Made by a program: the position numbers and the translations under genes. DNA of 39,232 bases from Candidatus Mediterraneibacter stercoripullorum (lineage in GTDB: Bacteria > Bacillota > Clostridia > Lachnospirales > Lachnospiraceae), in the NCBI GenBank assembly GCA_019115765.1, contig DXCZ01000005.1:1-39232 (forward strand). The letters are read 5' to 3'. Below the pieces are notes generated by a model. The model was not told where the DNA came from. It did not search any database and saw only the letters and a list, made by a program, of their open reading frames with translations. Of this stretch, positions 1 to 8,615 are shown piece after piece (the stretch's first letter is position 1; every line of letters starts with the position of its first letter).

Positions 1-25
1 ATTTTAATATAATGTTTTTTAAAAT

Positions 26-1318
26 TCAATGAATAATTTGTAAATCATGATCAATTTGGGCTTTTACGATACAATTCCGGAGATTTTCATCTGACTGCCG
101 TGCAATTTTTATATATTCTCTCGTATGCCCGGTCTGTACCTTTCTTCCATCCAGCATCATATCTTCCTCAAACAGTACTTCCACTTCTTTTCCGCGGAAA
201 CTTTCTTCGTAACGTTTTCTTTTTTCCTCTCCGAGAGCGATCATGCGGGCGCTCCGGTCGGATTTGGTCTGTTCATCGATCTGCCCTTCCATGGAGGCAG
301 CCTTTGTCCCCTCCCGGCGGGAATATTTAAAGATATGAGTCTCGTAAAAGTTTACTTTATCTACAAATGCATATGACTGCTCAAATTCTTCCTCCGTCTC
401 TCCGGGGAATCCGACGATCACATCCGTCGTCAGCGCAGGATTATCAAAATATTTTCTGAGTATACAACATTTTTCATAATACTCACTGCTCGTATATCTG
501 CGGTTCATTCTCCTCAGCGTGGAGTCACAGCCGCTCTGCAGAGAGAGATGAAAATGAGGGCAGATTTTCGGAAGGGATGCCAGTTCCCTGGCAAATGCTT
601 CTGTTATGATCCCCGGTTCCAGTGATCCCAGACGGATACGCATGATACCATCCACTTCGTGAACCGCCCGGATCAGATCCGCCAGGTGGCGCTGACTGTC
701 AAAGTCAATCCCATAGGAACTCAGATGAATTCCCGTAAGGACAACCTCTTTATAACCATTTTCCGCCAGTTTCCTGACTTCTCTTACCACATCCTCCATA
801 TCACGGCTCCGTACCCTTCCGCGGGCATACGGAATGATGCAGTATGTGCAGAACTGATTACATCCATCCTGAACTTTAATATAAGCCCGTGTATGATCCC
901 CCGGCCTGGTAAGATGAAGAGACTCGTACTCTCTGGTACGCCCGATCTCTTCTATACTGCGCTGGGAAGACCTCTCCTCCTCATATTTTTTTAATATTCC
1001 TACAAGATCGTTTTTATGATTATTTCCGATCACGATATCAATACAGGGATCAATCTTATTTTTTTCTGCCTGTGCCTGAACATAACAGCCTGCTGCCACT
1101 ACGATAGCATCCGGATTCATTTTTCTGGCGCGGTGGAGCATCTGCCGGGATTTCCGGTCCGCAATATTAGTCACGGTACAGGTATTGATTACATATACAT
1201 CGGCTCCTTCTCTGAAGGGAACAATCTCGTATCCTGCCTTTTCCAGCAGCTCCTCCATAGCCTCAGTCTCATAAGCATTTACTTTGCATCCCAGATTGTG
1301 AAGCGCGGCTTTTTTCAT
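26..1318 (-). CDS. mtaB: tRNA t6A37 methylthiotransferase MtaB
   Basis: Radical-SAM methylthiotransferase that converts t6A to ms2t6A at position 37 of tRNAs reading ANN codons. The 430-residue protein has the family's three parts. The N-terminal UPF0004 domain carries three cluster cysteines (C11, C47, C78). The radical SAM core has CNQFCTYC (C153, C157, C160) binding the second 4Fe-4S cluster. A C-terminal TRAM-like segment starts around residue 370. The closely related MiaB and RimO share this layout, but the GCKVN start and the DGCNQFCTYCIIPYARG block are typical of MtaB. I chose the ATG at 1318; an in-frame GTG immediately upstream (1321) is equally reachable from the AGAGG ribosome binding site. 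It is divergent from the HPr-like gene. Only 25 bases follow its stop before the window ends. Confidence 0.93.
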   Translation of the reverse strand: MKKAALHNLGCKVNAYETEAMEELLEKAGYEIVPFREGADVYVINTCTVTNIADRKSRQMLHRARKMNPDAIVVAAGCYVQAQAEKNKIDPCIDIVIGNNHKNDLVGILKKYEEERSSQRSIEEIGRTREYESLHLTRPGDHTRAYIKVQDGCNQFCTYCIIPYARGRVRSRDMEDVVREVRKLAENGYKEVVLTGIHLSSYGIDFDSQRHLADLIRAVHEVDGIMRIRLGSLEPGIITEAFARELASLPKICPHFHLSLQSGCDSTLRRMNRRYTSSEYYEKCCILRKYFDNPALTTDVIVGFPGETEEEFEQSYAFVDKVNFYETHIFKYSRREGTKAASMEGQIDEQTKSDRSARMIALGEEKRKRYEESFRGKEVEVLFEEDMMLDGRKVQTGHTREYIKIARQSDENLRNCIVKAQIDHDLQIIH

Positions 1319-1351
1319 CACTATTTTACCTCTTTTTTCCTCTATTGTTTC

Positions 1352-1380
1352 TTGACTTTTGTTGTTTCATCCCGTAGAAT
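1352..1380 (+). promoter_or_regulatory. sigma-A promoter of the HPr-like gene
   Basis: TTGACT at 1352-1357 and TAGAAT at 1375-1380 are separated by 17 bases. Transcription would start near 1387, about 48 bases before the HPr-like start codon. It lies in the divergent gap with mtaB. Confidence 0.7.
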
Positions 1381-1434
1381 ATACATAGGGCTTAAAGCCT
1401 TACTTTATTGTATAATCCAAGGAGGGAATTAAAA

Positions 1435-1668
1435 ATGAAGACAGTACAGATCTCATTAAATTCAATCGACAAAGTAAAATCTTTTGTTAACGAAATCACA
1501 AAGTACGACAATGACTTTGATTTAGTATCCGGAAGATATGTTATAGATGCCAAATCAATCATGGGTATTTTCAGCCTGGATCTTTCCAAGCCGATTGATC
1601 TGAATATCCACGCTGATGGAGATGTAAGCGAGATTCTCGCTGCACTTGATCCGTACATCATTAAATAA
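1435..1668 (+). CDS. HPr-fold protein lacking the active-site histidine
   Basis: A 77-residue protein whose length and C-terminal half (MGIFSLDL, then DGDVSEILAAL) match the HPr phosphocarrier fold. The canonical N-terminal phosphorylation motif, a GxHARP-type loop around His15, is absent: residues 8-22 read LNSIDKVKSFVNEIT, with no histidine. It therefore cannot carry phosphate from PEP like true HPr. The IMGIFSLDLS segment resembles the Ser46 region (MGVMSL in HPr), so a regulatory role is conceivable, but that is inference. Start chosen at ATG 1435 because AGGAGGG lies 7-12 bases upstream; an in-frame ATG at 1408 has no such site. It is a single-gene unit with its own promoter and terminator. 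Confidence 0.8.
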   Translation: MKTVQISLNSIDKVKSFVNEITKYDNDFDLVSGRYVIDAKSIMGIFSLDLSKPIDLNIHADGDVSEILAALDPYIIK

Positions 1669-1688
1669 TTATTGCGAGTAAGCAGAAG

Positions 1689-1718
1689 AGCTGTCTCTGA
1701 TAATGAGGCAGCTTTTTT
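1689..1718 (+). terminator. Rho-independent terminator of the HPr-like gene
   Basis: A 9-bp stem (AGCTGTCTC with GAGGCAGCT, one G-U pair) and 7-base loop, followed by TTTTTTCTTCT. It begins 20 bases after the stop codon. Confidence 0.85.
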
Positions 1719-1787
1719 CTTCTCAAAACATATTCCCGGCAGATTTCCTGCTTCATATTTATGAAGCCCTCCAGACACTCTGATATT

Positions 1788-1823
1788 TCCCGCTGCAGTG
1801 TTTTCATACTCACCGCAGCGGGA
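1788..1823. other. stem-loop between the convergent HPr-like and thiI 3' ends
   Basis: A 13-bp stem (TCCCGCTGCAGTG with CACCGCAGCGGGA, one G-U pair) around a 10-base loop. Neither strand has a strong T-run after it; the plus strand has CATTTTATC. It may stabilise or end the thiI operon transcript. Confidence 0.5.
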
Positions 1824-1831
1824 TCATTTTA

Positions 1832-3022
1832 TCATTCCCCATACTTTACGTAAATTACTTCTGTCGTTTCGATTGCCTTCTCCATCAGTTCATCGATCTG
1901 CTCTGTCAGTTTCTGCTCTGACTTTTCGATCCTGGCAACATCCGGCTTTGTCACAGGATGTTTTGCCACAAATATCGTACAGCAGTCCTCATAAGGCTGA
2001 ATGGACACCTCATAAGTATCTATCTTCTCTGATATCTCTACAATCTCCCGCTTGTCAAATCCGATCAGCGGCCGGTATACAGGCAGAGTACATACCGCAT
2101 TTGTCGCCGCAAGGCTCTGCATGGTCTGGCTTGCCACCTGACCAATGCTTTCTCCGGTGATCATCCCCAGACATCCATCCTTTTTCGCGAAATATTCTGC
2201 AATCCGCATCATATAGCGCCGCATGATAATAGTAAGCTCCTCATGGGGGCATTTTTCATATATATATAGCTGAATATCTGTGAAATTAACCACATGCAGT
2301 TTGATAGGACCTGCATACGCAGATACCAGTCTTGCCAGGTCTACTACCTTCTCCTTTGCACGTTCACTCGTGTACGGCGGAGCATGGAAATATACGGCTT
2401 CGATCTCAACACCTCTTTTTGCCACCATGTAACCGGCAACCGGGCTGTCAATTCCGCCGGAGAGAAGAAGCATTGCGCTGCCGTTGGTACCTACCGGCAT
2501 GCCTCCCGGTCCGGGAATGATCTCTGAATAGATATAGACCTCCTCTCGGATCTCCACATTCAGCCGAATATCCGGATCGTGAACATCTACCTTCATCTCA
2601 GGGAACGCATCAAGGACAGCTTCTCCAAGAGAGCAGTTCAGTTCCATGGAATTCTGGGGATATCTCTTGTTCGCTCTTCTGGCCTCAACCTTGAAGGTCT
2701 TGTTTCTATCTGGATAAACCTGCTCCACATAGGATACAACATCCTTTTTCAGGAGTTCCGGCTCCTTGACTTCTGCCCGGACAACCGGACAAATGCCTAC
2801 GATGCCGAACACCTTTTTCAGGCTTTCCACTGTCTCTTCATAATCATATTCCCCTTCGCAGTCCACGTACACACGGCCATGGCATTTGTGAACGAGGAAT
2901 TCTCCATCCACAGTACGCAGTGCATAGCGAATCTGGCGGACCAGGGCGTCCTCGAACATATATCTGTTCTTTCCTTTGATTCCAATTTCACCGTATTTGA
3001 TCAAAAATGAATGAAATTTCAT
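1832..3022 (-). CDS. thiI: tRNA 4-thiouridine synthase ThiI (no rhodanese domain)
   Basis: ThiI adenylates U8 of tRNA and transfers sulfur to make 4-thiouridine; it can also feed thiazole synthesis. The 396-residue protein has an N-terminal ferredoxin-like region, a THUMP RNA-binding domain (about 60-165) and the PP-loop ATP pyrophosphatase motif SGGIDSP at 188-194. Enterobacterial ThiI is about 480 residues because of a C-terminal rhodanese domain, which is missing here, as in Bacillus. The conserved cysteine in PYEDCC is kept. The start is the ATG at 3022, preceded by AGAGGAAAAT; the longer reading frame upstream has no ribosome binding site. The gene follows the cysteine desulfurase on the same strand, which supplies a persulfide partner. 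Confidence 0.94.
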   Translation of the reverse strand: MKFHSFLIKYGEIGIKGKNRYMFEDALVRQIRYALRTVDGEFLVHKCHGRVYVDCEGEYDYEETVESLKKVFGIVGICPVVRAEVKEPELLKKDVVSYVEQVYPDRNKTFKVEARRANKRYPQNSMELNCSLGEAVLDAFPEMKVDVHDPDIRLNVEIREEVYIYSEIIPGPGGMPVGTNGSAMLLLSGGIDSPVAGYMVAKRGVEIEAVYFHAPPYTSERAKEKVVDLARLVSAYAGPIKLHVVNFTDIQLYIYEKCPHEELTIIMRRYMMRIAEYFAKKDGCLGMITGESIGQVASQTMQSLAATNAVCTLPVYRPLIGFDKREIVEISEKIDTYEVSIQPYEDCCTIFVAKHPVTKPDVARIEKSEQKLTEQIDELMEKAIETTEVIYVKYGE

Positions 3023-3035
3023 ATTTTCCTCTTTC

Positions 3036-3086
3036 TGACGCATTTGCTGCGTCAACAATAGTAGATGTGAAAGTTTAATTTCACAC
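3036..3086 (-). other. two hairpins between the desulfurase gene and thiI
   Basis: Two short perfect or near-perfect hairpins lie in the 91-base gap: TGACGCA/TGCGTCA (3036-3054) and an 8-bp stem at 3065-3086. Neither is followed by a T-run, so they look like mRNA processing or stability structures rather than terminators. Confidence 0.45.
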
Positions 3087-3113
3087 TTTCTCCTTCATCA
3101 TATTACGCATGTA

Positions 3114-4271
3114 TTATCTTCTCGTAAATCTTCTGAGCATCGGTATACAATTATATAGTGTTTCCAGCGTATAGTCAATTTCTTCTTTTGTCGTAAACTC
3201 TGACATGCTGAACCGCAGAGTGGCATCCAGATACTCTCTCGGGGCTCCGATCCCCTTCAGTACGCCGCTGACTGCAGGATGGTTTGATGAACAGGCAGAT
3301 CCTGATGACACATAGATTCCTTTATCTTCCAGCGTATGGAGAAGTACCTCACTGCGCACACCTGCGAATCCCACACTGATGATATGGGGAGCGCCCCCCT
3401 CATCTGTTATTCCGTGTATAACCGTATGGTCGATCTTCTTTATCCCCTCTATGAAATATTCTTTCAGTTCACGCATAAGCGCAGTTTTCACATCAAGATC
3501 CTGGTAGATCATCTTAGCGGCAAGCCCGATGCCTGCGATACCCGGTACATTTTCCGTACCGGAACGGATATTTCTCTGCTGTTCTCCGCCAAACACAATA
3601 GGATGGATCTTCACCCGGCTGTCGATGTAAAGAAATCCGATTCCTTTCGGTCCATGTATCTTGTGTCCACTGGCCGTAAGAAGATCGATTCCTATCCGCT
3701 TCGGATATATAGAGTACTTTCCAAATCCCTGAACTGCATCTGTATGAAACAAAACAGAAGGCTTATACCGTTTTACGATCTGCACGGCTTCCTGCACCGG
3801 CTGCACAGTTCCCACTTCGTTATTCACATACATGATGGATACCAGGATCGTCTCCGGACAGAGAGCCTCTTTCAATGCATCCAGGCTTACCCGTCCCTGA
3901 GCGTCTACCGGAAGATATGTGACACGAAATCCTTCTTCTTCCTCCAGATAACGCATGGTATTCAGAATAGCCGGATGCTCGATAGATGTTGTGATCAGAT
4001 GATTTCCAGCTCTCCGGTTCGCTCTGGCGCAGCCGATCAGAGCCAGATTATCACTCTCCGTTCCTCCAGATGTGAAATAGATCTCCTTGGGATTCACTTT
4101 AAGTAACTTTGCAAGAGTCTCTTTTGACTGCCGTATATAATGCTCTGCCTCTACACCTTTTCTGTGCATGGATGACGGATTGCCGTAATCTCTGCACATC
4201 ACCTGATAGACCAGCTCTCCCACTTCAGGATAGCACATCGTTGTAGCAGAATTGTCCAAATAAACTTCCAT
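3114..4271 (-). CDS. cysteine desulfurase (NifS/IscS family) paired with ThiI
   Basis: PLP-dependent enzyme that takes sulfur from cysteine as a protein persulfide. The 385-residue protein starts with the family signature YLDNSATT. It carries the PLP-binding lysine in SGHKIHGPKG (K204), the HTDAVQ block that contacts PLP (176-181), and the catalytic cysteine in SSGSACSS (C327). It lies just upstream of thiI on the same strand. In Bacillus the corresponding pair (NifZ-ThiI) is dedicated to tRNA thiolation, which I infer here as the main role. No IscU/SufU scaffold gene is nearby, arguing against a general Fe-S assembly role for this copy. Confidence 0.92.
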   Translation of the reverse strand: MEVYLDNSATTMCYPEVGELVYQVMCRDYGNPSSMHRKGVEAEHYIRQSKETLAKLLKVNPKEIYFTSGGTESDNLALIGCARANRRAGNHLITTSIEHPAILNTMRYLEEEEGFRVTYLPVDAQGRVSLDALKEALCPETILVSIMYVNNEVGTVQPVQEAVQIVKRYKPSVLFHTDAVQGFGKYSIYPKRIGIDLLTASGHKIHGPKGIGFLYIDSRVKIHPIVFGGEQQRNIRSGTENVPGIAGIGLAAKMIYQDLDVKTALMRELKEYFIEGIKKIDHTVIHGITDEGGAPHIISVGFAGVRSEVLLHTLEDKGIYVSSGSACSSNHPAVSGVLKGIGAPREYLDATLRFSMSEFTTKEEIDYTLETLYNCIPMLRRFTRR

Positions 4272-4309
4272 AGTTCCTTTCCTTTTCTATTCTGTTCTTC
4301 TGATATAAA

Positions 4310-5083
4310 TTATGATTCAGGCTCCTGAGATGATACACAGGAGCTGCGGCTCTCCAGATGATACATCAGGATTGAAAGAACTGTAAGGCCTGCCGTCTCT
4401 GTGCGCAGGATCCTTTTTCCAAGTGAAACCGGAACTGCTCCAGCCGCTTTGGCGCGCTCCACTTCTTCCCGTTCGAATCCGCCTTCCGGACCGATAAATA
4501 TCCCGACAGACTGCCCTGGCTCGATCTTTTCAATACAGCGGACTGTTTCTGTCATTCCTTCCTCAAGTTCGTAAGGGATCATCAGAACATCCATCTCTCC
4601 GGCTGCCCTTAACGCCTCTTCAAATGTCATTACTGTATGGACCTGGGGAACAATGCCTCTACCGGACTGCTCCGCCGCTCCCTTTGCGATCGCCTGCCAG
4701 CGGGAAAGTTTCTTCCCTGCCTTCTTCTCGTCCAGCTTTACGACAGAACGCTTTGCCGCAAACGGAACAACAGCGTATGCCCCAAGTTCCACTGCTTTCT
4801 GAACGATCCATTCCATCTTGTCCCCTTTCGGCAGTCCCTGGAAAAGGGTGATCCTGGAGGGGAGCTCTGTATCATTTTCCAGTATTTTCAGAATGTCAAG
4901 AGCTGCTCTGTTCTCCTCATACCCGTCTATACAGCACAGGTATGAGGTGCCGTCTCCATCGCTGATCTGCACATCCTCTCCTGGTTTCATGCGCAGAACA
5001 TTTTTCATATGATTGAGATCCGGGCCCTCCAGACAGATCTTGTTTCCCTGTATTGCCGACCGGTCTGCAAAAAAGTGCTGCAT
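4310..5083 (-). CDS. rsmE: 16S rRNA (uracil1498-N3)-methyltransferase RsmE
   Basis: SPOUT-class methyltransferase that methylates N3 of U1498 in 16S rRNA at the decoding centre. The 257-residue protein has the N-terminal PUA-like domain (about 1-70). Two signatures form the SAM-binding knot: IGPEGGF at 197-203 and LGKRILRTETAG at 221-232. It is immediately downstream of prmA (16-base gap), a very common pairing in Firmicutes. Start ATG 5083 is preceded by an AAAAGGAG site. Confidence 0.95.
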   Translation of the reverse strand: MQHFFADRSAIQGNKICLEGPDLNHMKNVLRMKPGEDVQISDGDGTSYLCCIDGYEENRAALDILKILENDTELPSRITLFQGLPKGDKMEWIVQKAVELGAYAVVPFAAKRSVVKLDEKKAGKKLSRWQAIAKGAAEQSGRGIVPQVHTVMTFEEALRAAGEMDVLMIPYELEEGMTETVRCIEKIEPGQSVGIFIGPEGGFEREEVERAKAAGAVPVSLGKRILRTETAGLTVLSILMYHLESRSSCVSSQEPES

Positions 5084-5099
5084 ATAAAACTCCTTTTAC

Positions 5100-6056
5100 C
5101 TACTCAGGTTTTCTGGCTGTCACACAGACCCATTCACCCTGATATGTCACATCAAGTACTTCCAGTCCCGCTGCCCTGACTGCATCCACTACCGTCTGTT
5201 CCTTGTCATCAATGATCCCGCTGGTGATATAGATTCCACCCGGTTTCAGCTGATTTACGACCACAGGCGTCAGCTGGACGAGGACGTCCGCAAGAATGTT
5301 GGCAGCTACAATATCATAGCACTCATATCCGACCTTATCCTGCACGGCCTTGTCATCAATAATATTGCCGATCATGACTTCATACTGATCATCCCGGATC
5401 CCGTTTACCTCCATGTTTTCCCTGGTTGCCTCAATCGCGCAGGGATCCAGATCCGTGCCCACAGAGTAAGCGGCTCCGAACTTCAGGGCCAGCATACCTA
5501 AGATACCGCTTCCGCATCCCACGTCAAGGATTTTCGTCCCTTCTTTCGCATACTTTCTAATCTGACGGATACACAACTGAGTTGTCTCATGCATACCTGT
5601 ACCGAAAGCTGTCCCCGGATCAATATGGATCACCATCTTATCCTCATCTTCCGGCTTCACATCCTCCCAGGACGGGATGATCAGAATGTCATCAACATGG
5701 AACTGATGGAAATACTTCTTCCAGTTGTTCACCCAGTCAACATCTTCTGTCTGGGATTCTTCGATAACGCAGTCTCCTACATCTACATACTCAGACATTT
5801 CTCTGAGACCGTTTATTACGTCTGCAAGGATCTTTTCCTTATCATCTTCTTCCTCCAGATAAAAGCTGAGATAAGCCACTCCGTCGTCTGGTTCGATCTC
5901 AGGCAGTATATCAACGAACATCTGCTCCTTATCTGACTGAGTCAAAGGAATGTGGTCCTCAATCTCCACCCCCTGAATCCCGAGATCCATCAGCATGCTG
6001 CTGACAATATCCTCTGCCTGTGTTGTTGTCTTTAACCGAAATTTATTCCATTTCAT
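5100..6056 (-). CDS. prmA: ribosomal protein L11 methyltransferase PrmA
   Basis: Trimethylates lysines and the N-terminus of ribosomal protein L11. The 318-residue protein has an N-terminal substrate-recognition domain and a class I SAM fold. The conserved DPGTAFGTGMHETT block (146-159) and the glycine-rich SAM loop DVGCGSGILG (178-187) identify it. A later NILADVL segment matches the catalytic NPPY-like region. Its ATG overlaps the stop codon of the upstream GH25 lipoprotein gene (ATGA), which implies translational coupling. Confidence 0.95.
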   Translation of the reverse strand: MKWNKFRLKTTTQAEDIVSSMLMDLGIQGVEIEDHIPLTQSDKEQMFVDILPEIEPDDGVAYLSFYLEEEDDKEKILADVINGLREMSEYVDVGDCVIEESQTEDVDWVNNWKKYFHQFHVDDILIIPSWEDVKPEDEDKMVIHIDPGTAFGTGMHETTQLCIRQIRKYAKEGTKILDVGCGSGILGMLALKFGAAYSVGTDLDPCAIEATRENMEVNGIRDDQYEVMIGNIIDDKAVQDKVGYECYDIVAANILADVLVQLTPVVVNQLKPGGIYITSGIIDDKEQTVVDAVRAAGLEVLDVTYQGEWVCVTARKPE

Positions 6057-6952
6057 TTCTCATCATCCTCCTGAAACCATATATCCAGATCTACATTTCC
6101 CTGTATGCCGGGCACACTCCCTGTCTCACTGTACTGCCATACTTTATAATCATAAGGGCACTGCGGAAGTTCGTGATAATCTGCATACCAGAAATCATAT
6201 TCCTTCAGTTCCTCCATATCCAATGTAAACGCCATCCATTTCATATTGGCGTAGATCATCGTATCGTAGCCTTCATATTCCAGCGTATCGCAGAAAATCT
6301 TGCAGAAATTCGTGAATTCCTGATCTGTATTCTCATCCGTACGTGCCTCATCCCAGCTGATCTCTTCCGTATCATATACAACAGGGCCACTGATCTCATA
6401 CGGTCTGATGTGATCCAATACAAATTCGGCTTCCTCAATAACCTCTGCTGCACTTACAGCCTGTGAGAAAAAGTATACGCCTACATCCATGCCGGCTTCC
6501 AGAGCGCCCTGTACATTCTGATCAAACATGGCATCGAGCACCAGCTCGCCGCCTTCCCCGTATGCACGGTATCCCACACGTATGAAAACAAATTCTATCC
6601 CGCTGTCTTTCACCTGTTTCCAGTCGATATCCTCCCCCTGGAACTCTGAAACATCAATTCCCATCCTGGAAGTTACACCATGCTCTTCATCTGTATATGC
6701 TTTAAAACCGGAATTTTCATCTGTGATCATTTTATCAAAATCATAGATGCACCGGGGTACCGATTCAAGAAGTACCGCTTCATATTCATTTTCCTCAACG
6801 TCCCGAAAATGGAAATAAGGGATCCCGTCTTTTTCTTCTATTACCACACCGGCCGGCTTTTTCCGGACTTCTTCTTTATCCGGGTGCAGACCACATCCAG
6901 TAAGAAGAAAGATACAGGCCAGCGCCGGGAATAAGATCTTCACCTTCCTCAT
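6053..6952 (-). CDS. GH25-family lysozyme-like lipoprotein
   Basis: Predicted cell-surface lipoprotein with a muramidase-type domain. A positively charged start, hydrophobic core and the lipobox LTGC place the lipidated cysteine at residue 20. After a linker of about 75 residues, a GH25 domain runs from about 97 to the end. It has GIDVSEFQG (D100) and VVYDTEE (D194, E196), matching the catalytic acidic residues of family 25, and a closing VWQYSETG block. It probably cleaves MurNAc-GlcNAc bonds outside the membrane. Start uncertain: ATG 6952 gives the best signal peptide but a weak ribosome binding site; an in-frame TTG at 6979 would add nine residues. It overlaps prmA by four bases. Confidence 0.85.
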   Translation of the reverse strand: MRKVKILFPALACIFLLTGCGLHPDKEEVRKKPAGVVIEEKDGIPYFHFRDVEENEYEAVLLESVPRCIYDFDKMITDENSGFKAYTDEEHGVTSRMGIDVSEFQGEDIDWKQVKDSGIEFVFIRVGYRAYGEGGELVLDAMFDQNVQGALEAGMDVGVYFFSQAVSAAEVIEEAEFVLDHIRPYEISGPVVYDTEEISWDEARTDENTDQEFTNFCKIFCDTLEYEGYDTMIYANMKWMAFTLDMEELKEYDFWYADYHELPQCPYDYKVWQYSETGSVPGIQGNVDLDIWFQEDDEK

Positions 6953-7040
6953 TAGAACTGTACCATGCTGCCTTTCCAAGTATTCTGTAAAATGTTACCT
7001 GTTTAGGATATACCGAAAACGCCCTGCTTGCAAGAGGCTT

Positions 7041-7472
7041 TTACTTCCTGACCGTCATTTCATCCCCCACACGGATCTTTCCGCCACGGACCACTTCTGC
7101 AAATACACCTTCCCGCGGCATGATACAGTCTCCCATCTTCTGAAAGATCGGACATCCATGGTGACATTCCTTTCCGATCTGTGTGATTTTCAGGACCACA
7201 TCGTTGCACTCAAGCCGTGTTCCTACCGGCAGTGCGCGGAAATCAATCCCTTCTACCACCAGATTCTCTCCGAACGCGCCATCTTCTACTTCCGCTCCGC
7301 GCTTTCGGAATTCTTCTATCTTATCATAGGAAAGAAGACTGACCTGCCGGTGCCATTTTCCGGCATGGGCGTCACCTTCTATGCCGAAATCCCGAATAAA
7401 ATTTCCTTCCTTTACATTCTGCTTTGGCGTTCCTTTCGCAGGGCTTGTACAGACTGCCAGAACTTTTCCCAT
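7041..7472 (-). CDS. MOSC-domain protein
   Basis: Small (143 residues) stand-alone MOSC domain, the fold at the C-terminus of eukaryotic molybdenum cofactor sulfurases and in bacterial YiiM-like proteins. Visible family blocks are the DFGIEGDAHAG segment near residue 30, FGENLVVEG in the middle, and GKECHHGCPI, whose cysteine is the expected sulfur-handling residue. It lies 12 bases downstream of a MogA/MoaB gene and in line with moaC, supporting a role in finishing or delivering molybdenum cofactor. The substrate is not known for this small class. Confidence 0.88.
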   Translation of the reverse strand: MGKVLAVCTSPAKGTPKQNVKEGNFIRDFGIEGDAHAGKWHRQVSLLSYDKIEEFRKRGAEVEDGAFGENLVVEGIDFRALPVGTRLECNDVVLKITQIGKECHHGCPIFQKMGDCIMPREGVFAEVVRGGKIRVGDEMTVRK

Positions 7473-7484
7473 ATAAACTCCTCC

Positions 7485-8003
7485 TCACTGATTCTCCTTT
7501 AATGGCACAGCACATTCTCCGCCGGTGCCGGAGAGGATCTCCAGTCCGTGTCCCAGAGCCGGAAGCACTGCCTCCAGATTTTCCTTTGCCGCCTTCGGAC
7601 TGCCGGGAAGATTGATGATCAGTGTGTTTCCACGGATCACGGAAATACCTCGGCTGAGCATGGCACGGGGAGTAATCTTCATTGACGCACTTCTCATAGC
7701 CTCTGCAATACCCGGAACATTCCGCTCCCCAACTGCCAGAGTTGCCTCCGGAGTGCAGTCCCGTGGCGCAAACCCGGTTCCGCCGGTTGTAAGTATTAGA
7801 TTGTTTCTTTTTTCATCACACAGTGTACAAAGACACTTTTCAATCTTCTTCTGATCATCCGGGAGCAGAAGATGTTCTGTCACCTCATAGCCTTCCTCTT
7901 CCAGCATTTTACAGAGAAGAGGTCCGCTTTTATCCTCCCGCTCTCCTGCATAACCTTTGTCACTGAGTGTTACTACTGCCGCTTTCCATCCAGACTGTTC
8001 CAT
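7485..8003 (-). CDS. MogA/MoaB-family molybdopterin adenylyltransferase
   Basis: Transfers AMP to molybdopterin before metal insertion. The 172-residue protein has the MPT-binding signature TTGGTGFAPRDCTPEA and the second conserved block INLPGSPKAAKENL near the C-terminus. Length fits the single-domain MogA/MoaB group, not the multi-domain MoeA. It stands between moaC and the MOSC gene on the same strand. Whether it is functionally MogA or MoaB cannot be told from sequence alone, so no symbol is given. Confidence 0.9.
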   Translation of the reverse strand: MEQSGWKAAVVTLSDKGYAGEREDKSGPLLCKMLEEEGYEVTEHLLLPDDQKKIEKCLCTLCDEKRNNLILTTGGTGFAPRDCTPEATLAVGERNVPGIAEAMRSASMKITPRAMLSRGISVIRGNTLIINLPGSPKAAKENLEAVLPALGHGLEILSGTGGECAVPLKENQ

Positions 8004-8093
8004 ATGCCATAACCTCTTTTCATTTTACAAAACAGGAGGCAGACGCCTCCCGTCAGCACACCATCTATTTTAATATTCTTTCTATTAAAACTT

Positions 8094-8612
8094 TTAAAGA
8101 ATATTCAGTTCCTTTTTCTTTCTATTTCGCTCATGATGTGTCTTGTTATACACATCTCCGCTCTTTCCTCCGGTCTTCTTCACCAGACGGATCTCTCCGA
8201 TCTCCATGCCTTTGTCCATTGCCTTGCACATGTCATATATAGTCAGCAGTGCTGTGCTGACCCCGGTCAGAGCCTCCATCTCCACGCCTGTCTTACCCGT
8301 CACCTTTACAGTACAGGTGCAGTAGACAGCGCACTCTTCCTGATCCATCTCGAAGCTGACCCGGCAATTGGTAAGAGGCAGGATATGGCACATGGGGATC
8401 AGCTCCGAAGTCTTCTTCGCCCCCATAATGCCCGCCGTAGCGGCAACATTAAGGACGTCGCCTTTCTCCACTGATCCGGAGCGGATCGCCTCAAACACCT
8501 CACGGCTCACCAGGATCCTTCCCTCCGCGGAGGCCTCACGCACCGTTTCCTTCTTGTCAGTCACATCCACCATCCTGGCCCTTCCGTTCTCGTCAAAATG
8601 TGTAAATCCCAT
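8094..8612 (-). CDS. moaC: cyclic pyranopterin monophosphate synthase MoaC
   Basis: Second step of molybdenum cofactor synthesis, forming cyclic pyranopterin monophosphate from the MoaA product. The 172-residue protein aligns along its length with E. coli Moa[15 protein letters not shown] at 14-27, [15 protein letters not shown] at 66-80 (the usual CHPL reads CHIL), and [14 protein letters not shown] followed by [11 protein letters not shown], which carries active-site acid and lysine residues. A GGGAGGA ribosome binding site precedes ATG 8612. It begins three bases after the stop of the IGGADGPTSIF gene, so it is probably in the same transcript. moaA is not in the window. Confidence 0.94.
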   Translation of the reverse strand: MGFTHFDENGRARMVDVTDKKETVREASAEGRILVSREVFEAIRSGSVEKGDVLNVAATAGIMGAKKTSELIPMCHILPLTNCRVSFEMDQEECAVYCTCTVKVTGKTGVEMEALTGVSTALLTIYDMCKAMDKGMEIGEIRLVKKTGGKSGDVYNKTHHERNRKKKELNIL

Positions 8613-8615
8613 TTG

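Noticed and set aside
8035..8050. Hairpin GGAGGC/GCCTCC between moaC and the MogA/MoaB gene
   Set aside because: Six pairs with a tetraloop followed only by TGTTTTGT on the minus strand. Too weak to call a terminator or molybdenum-responsive switch.
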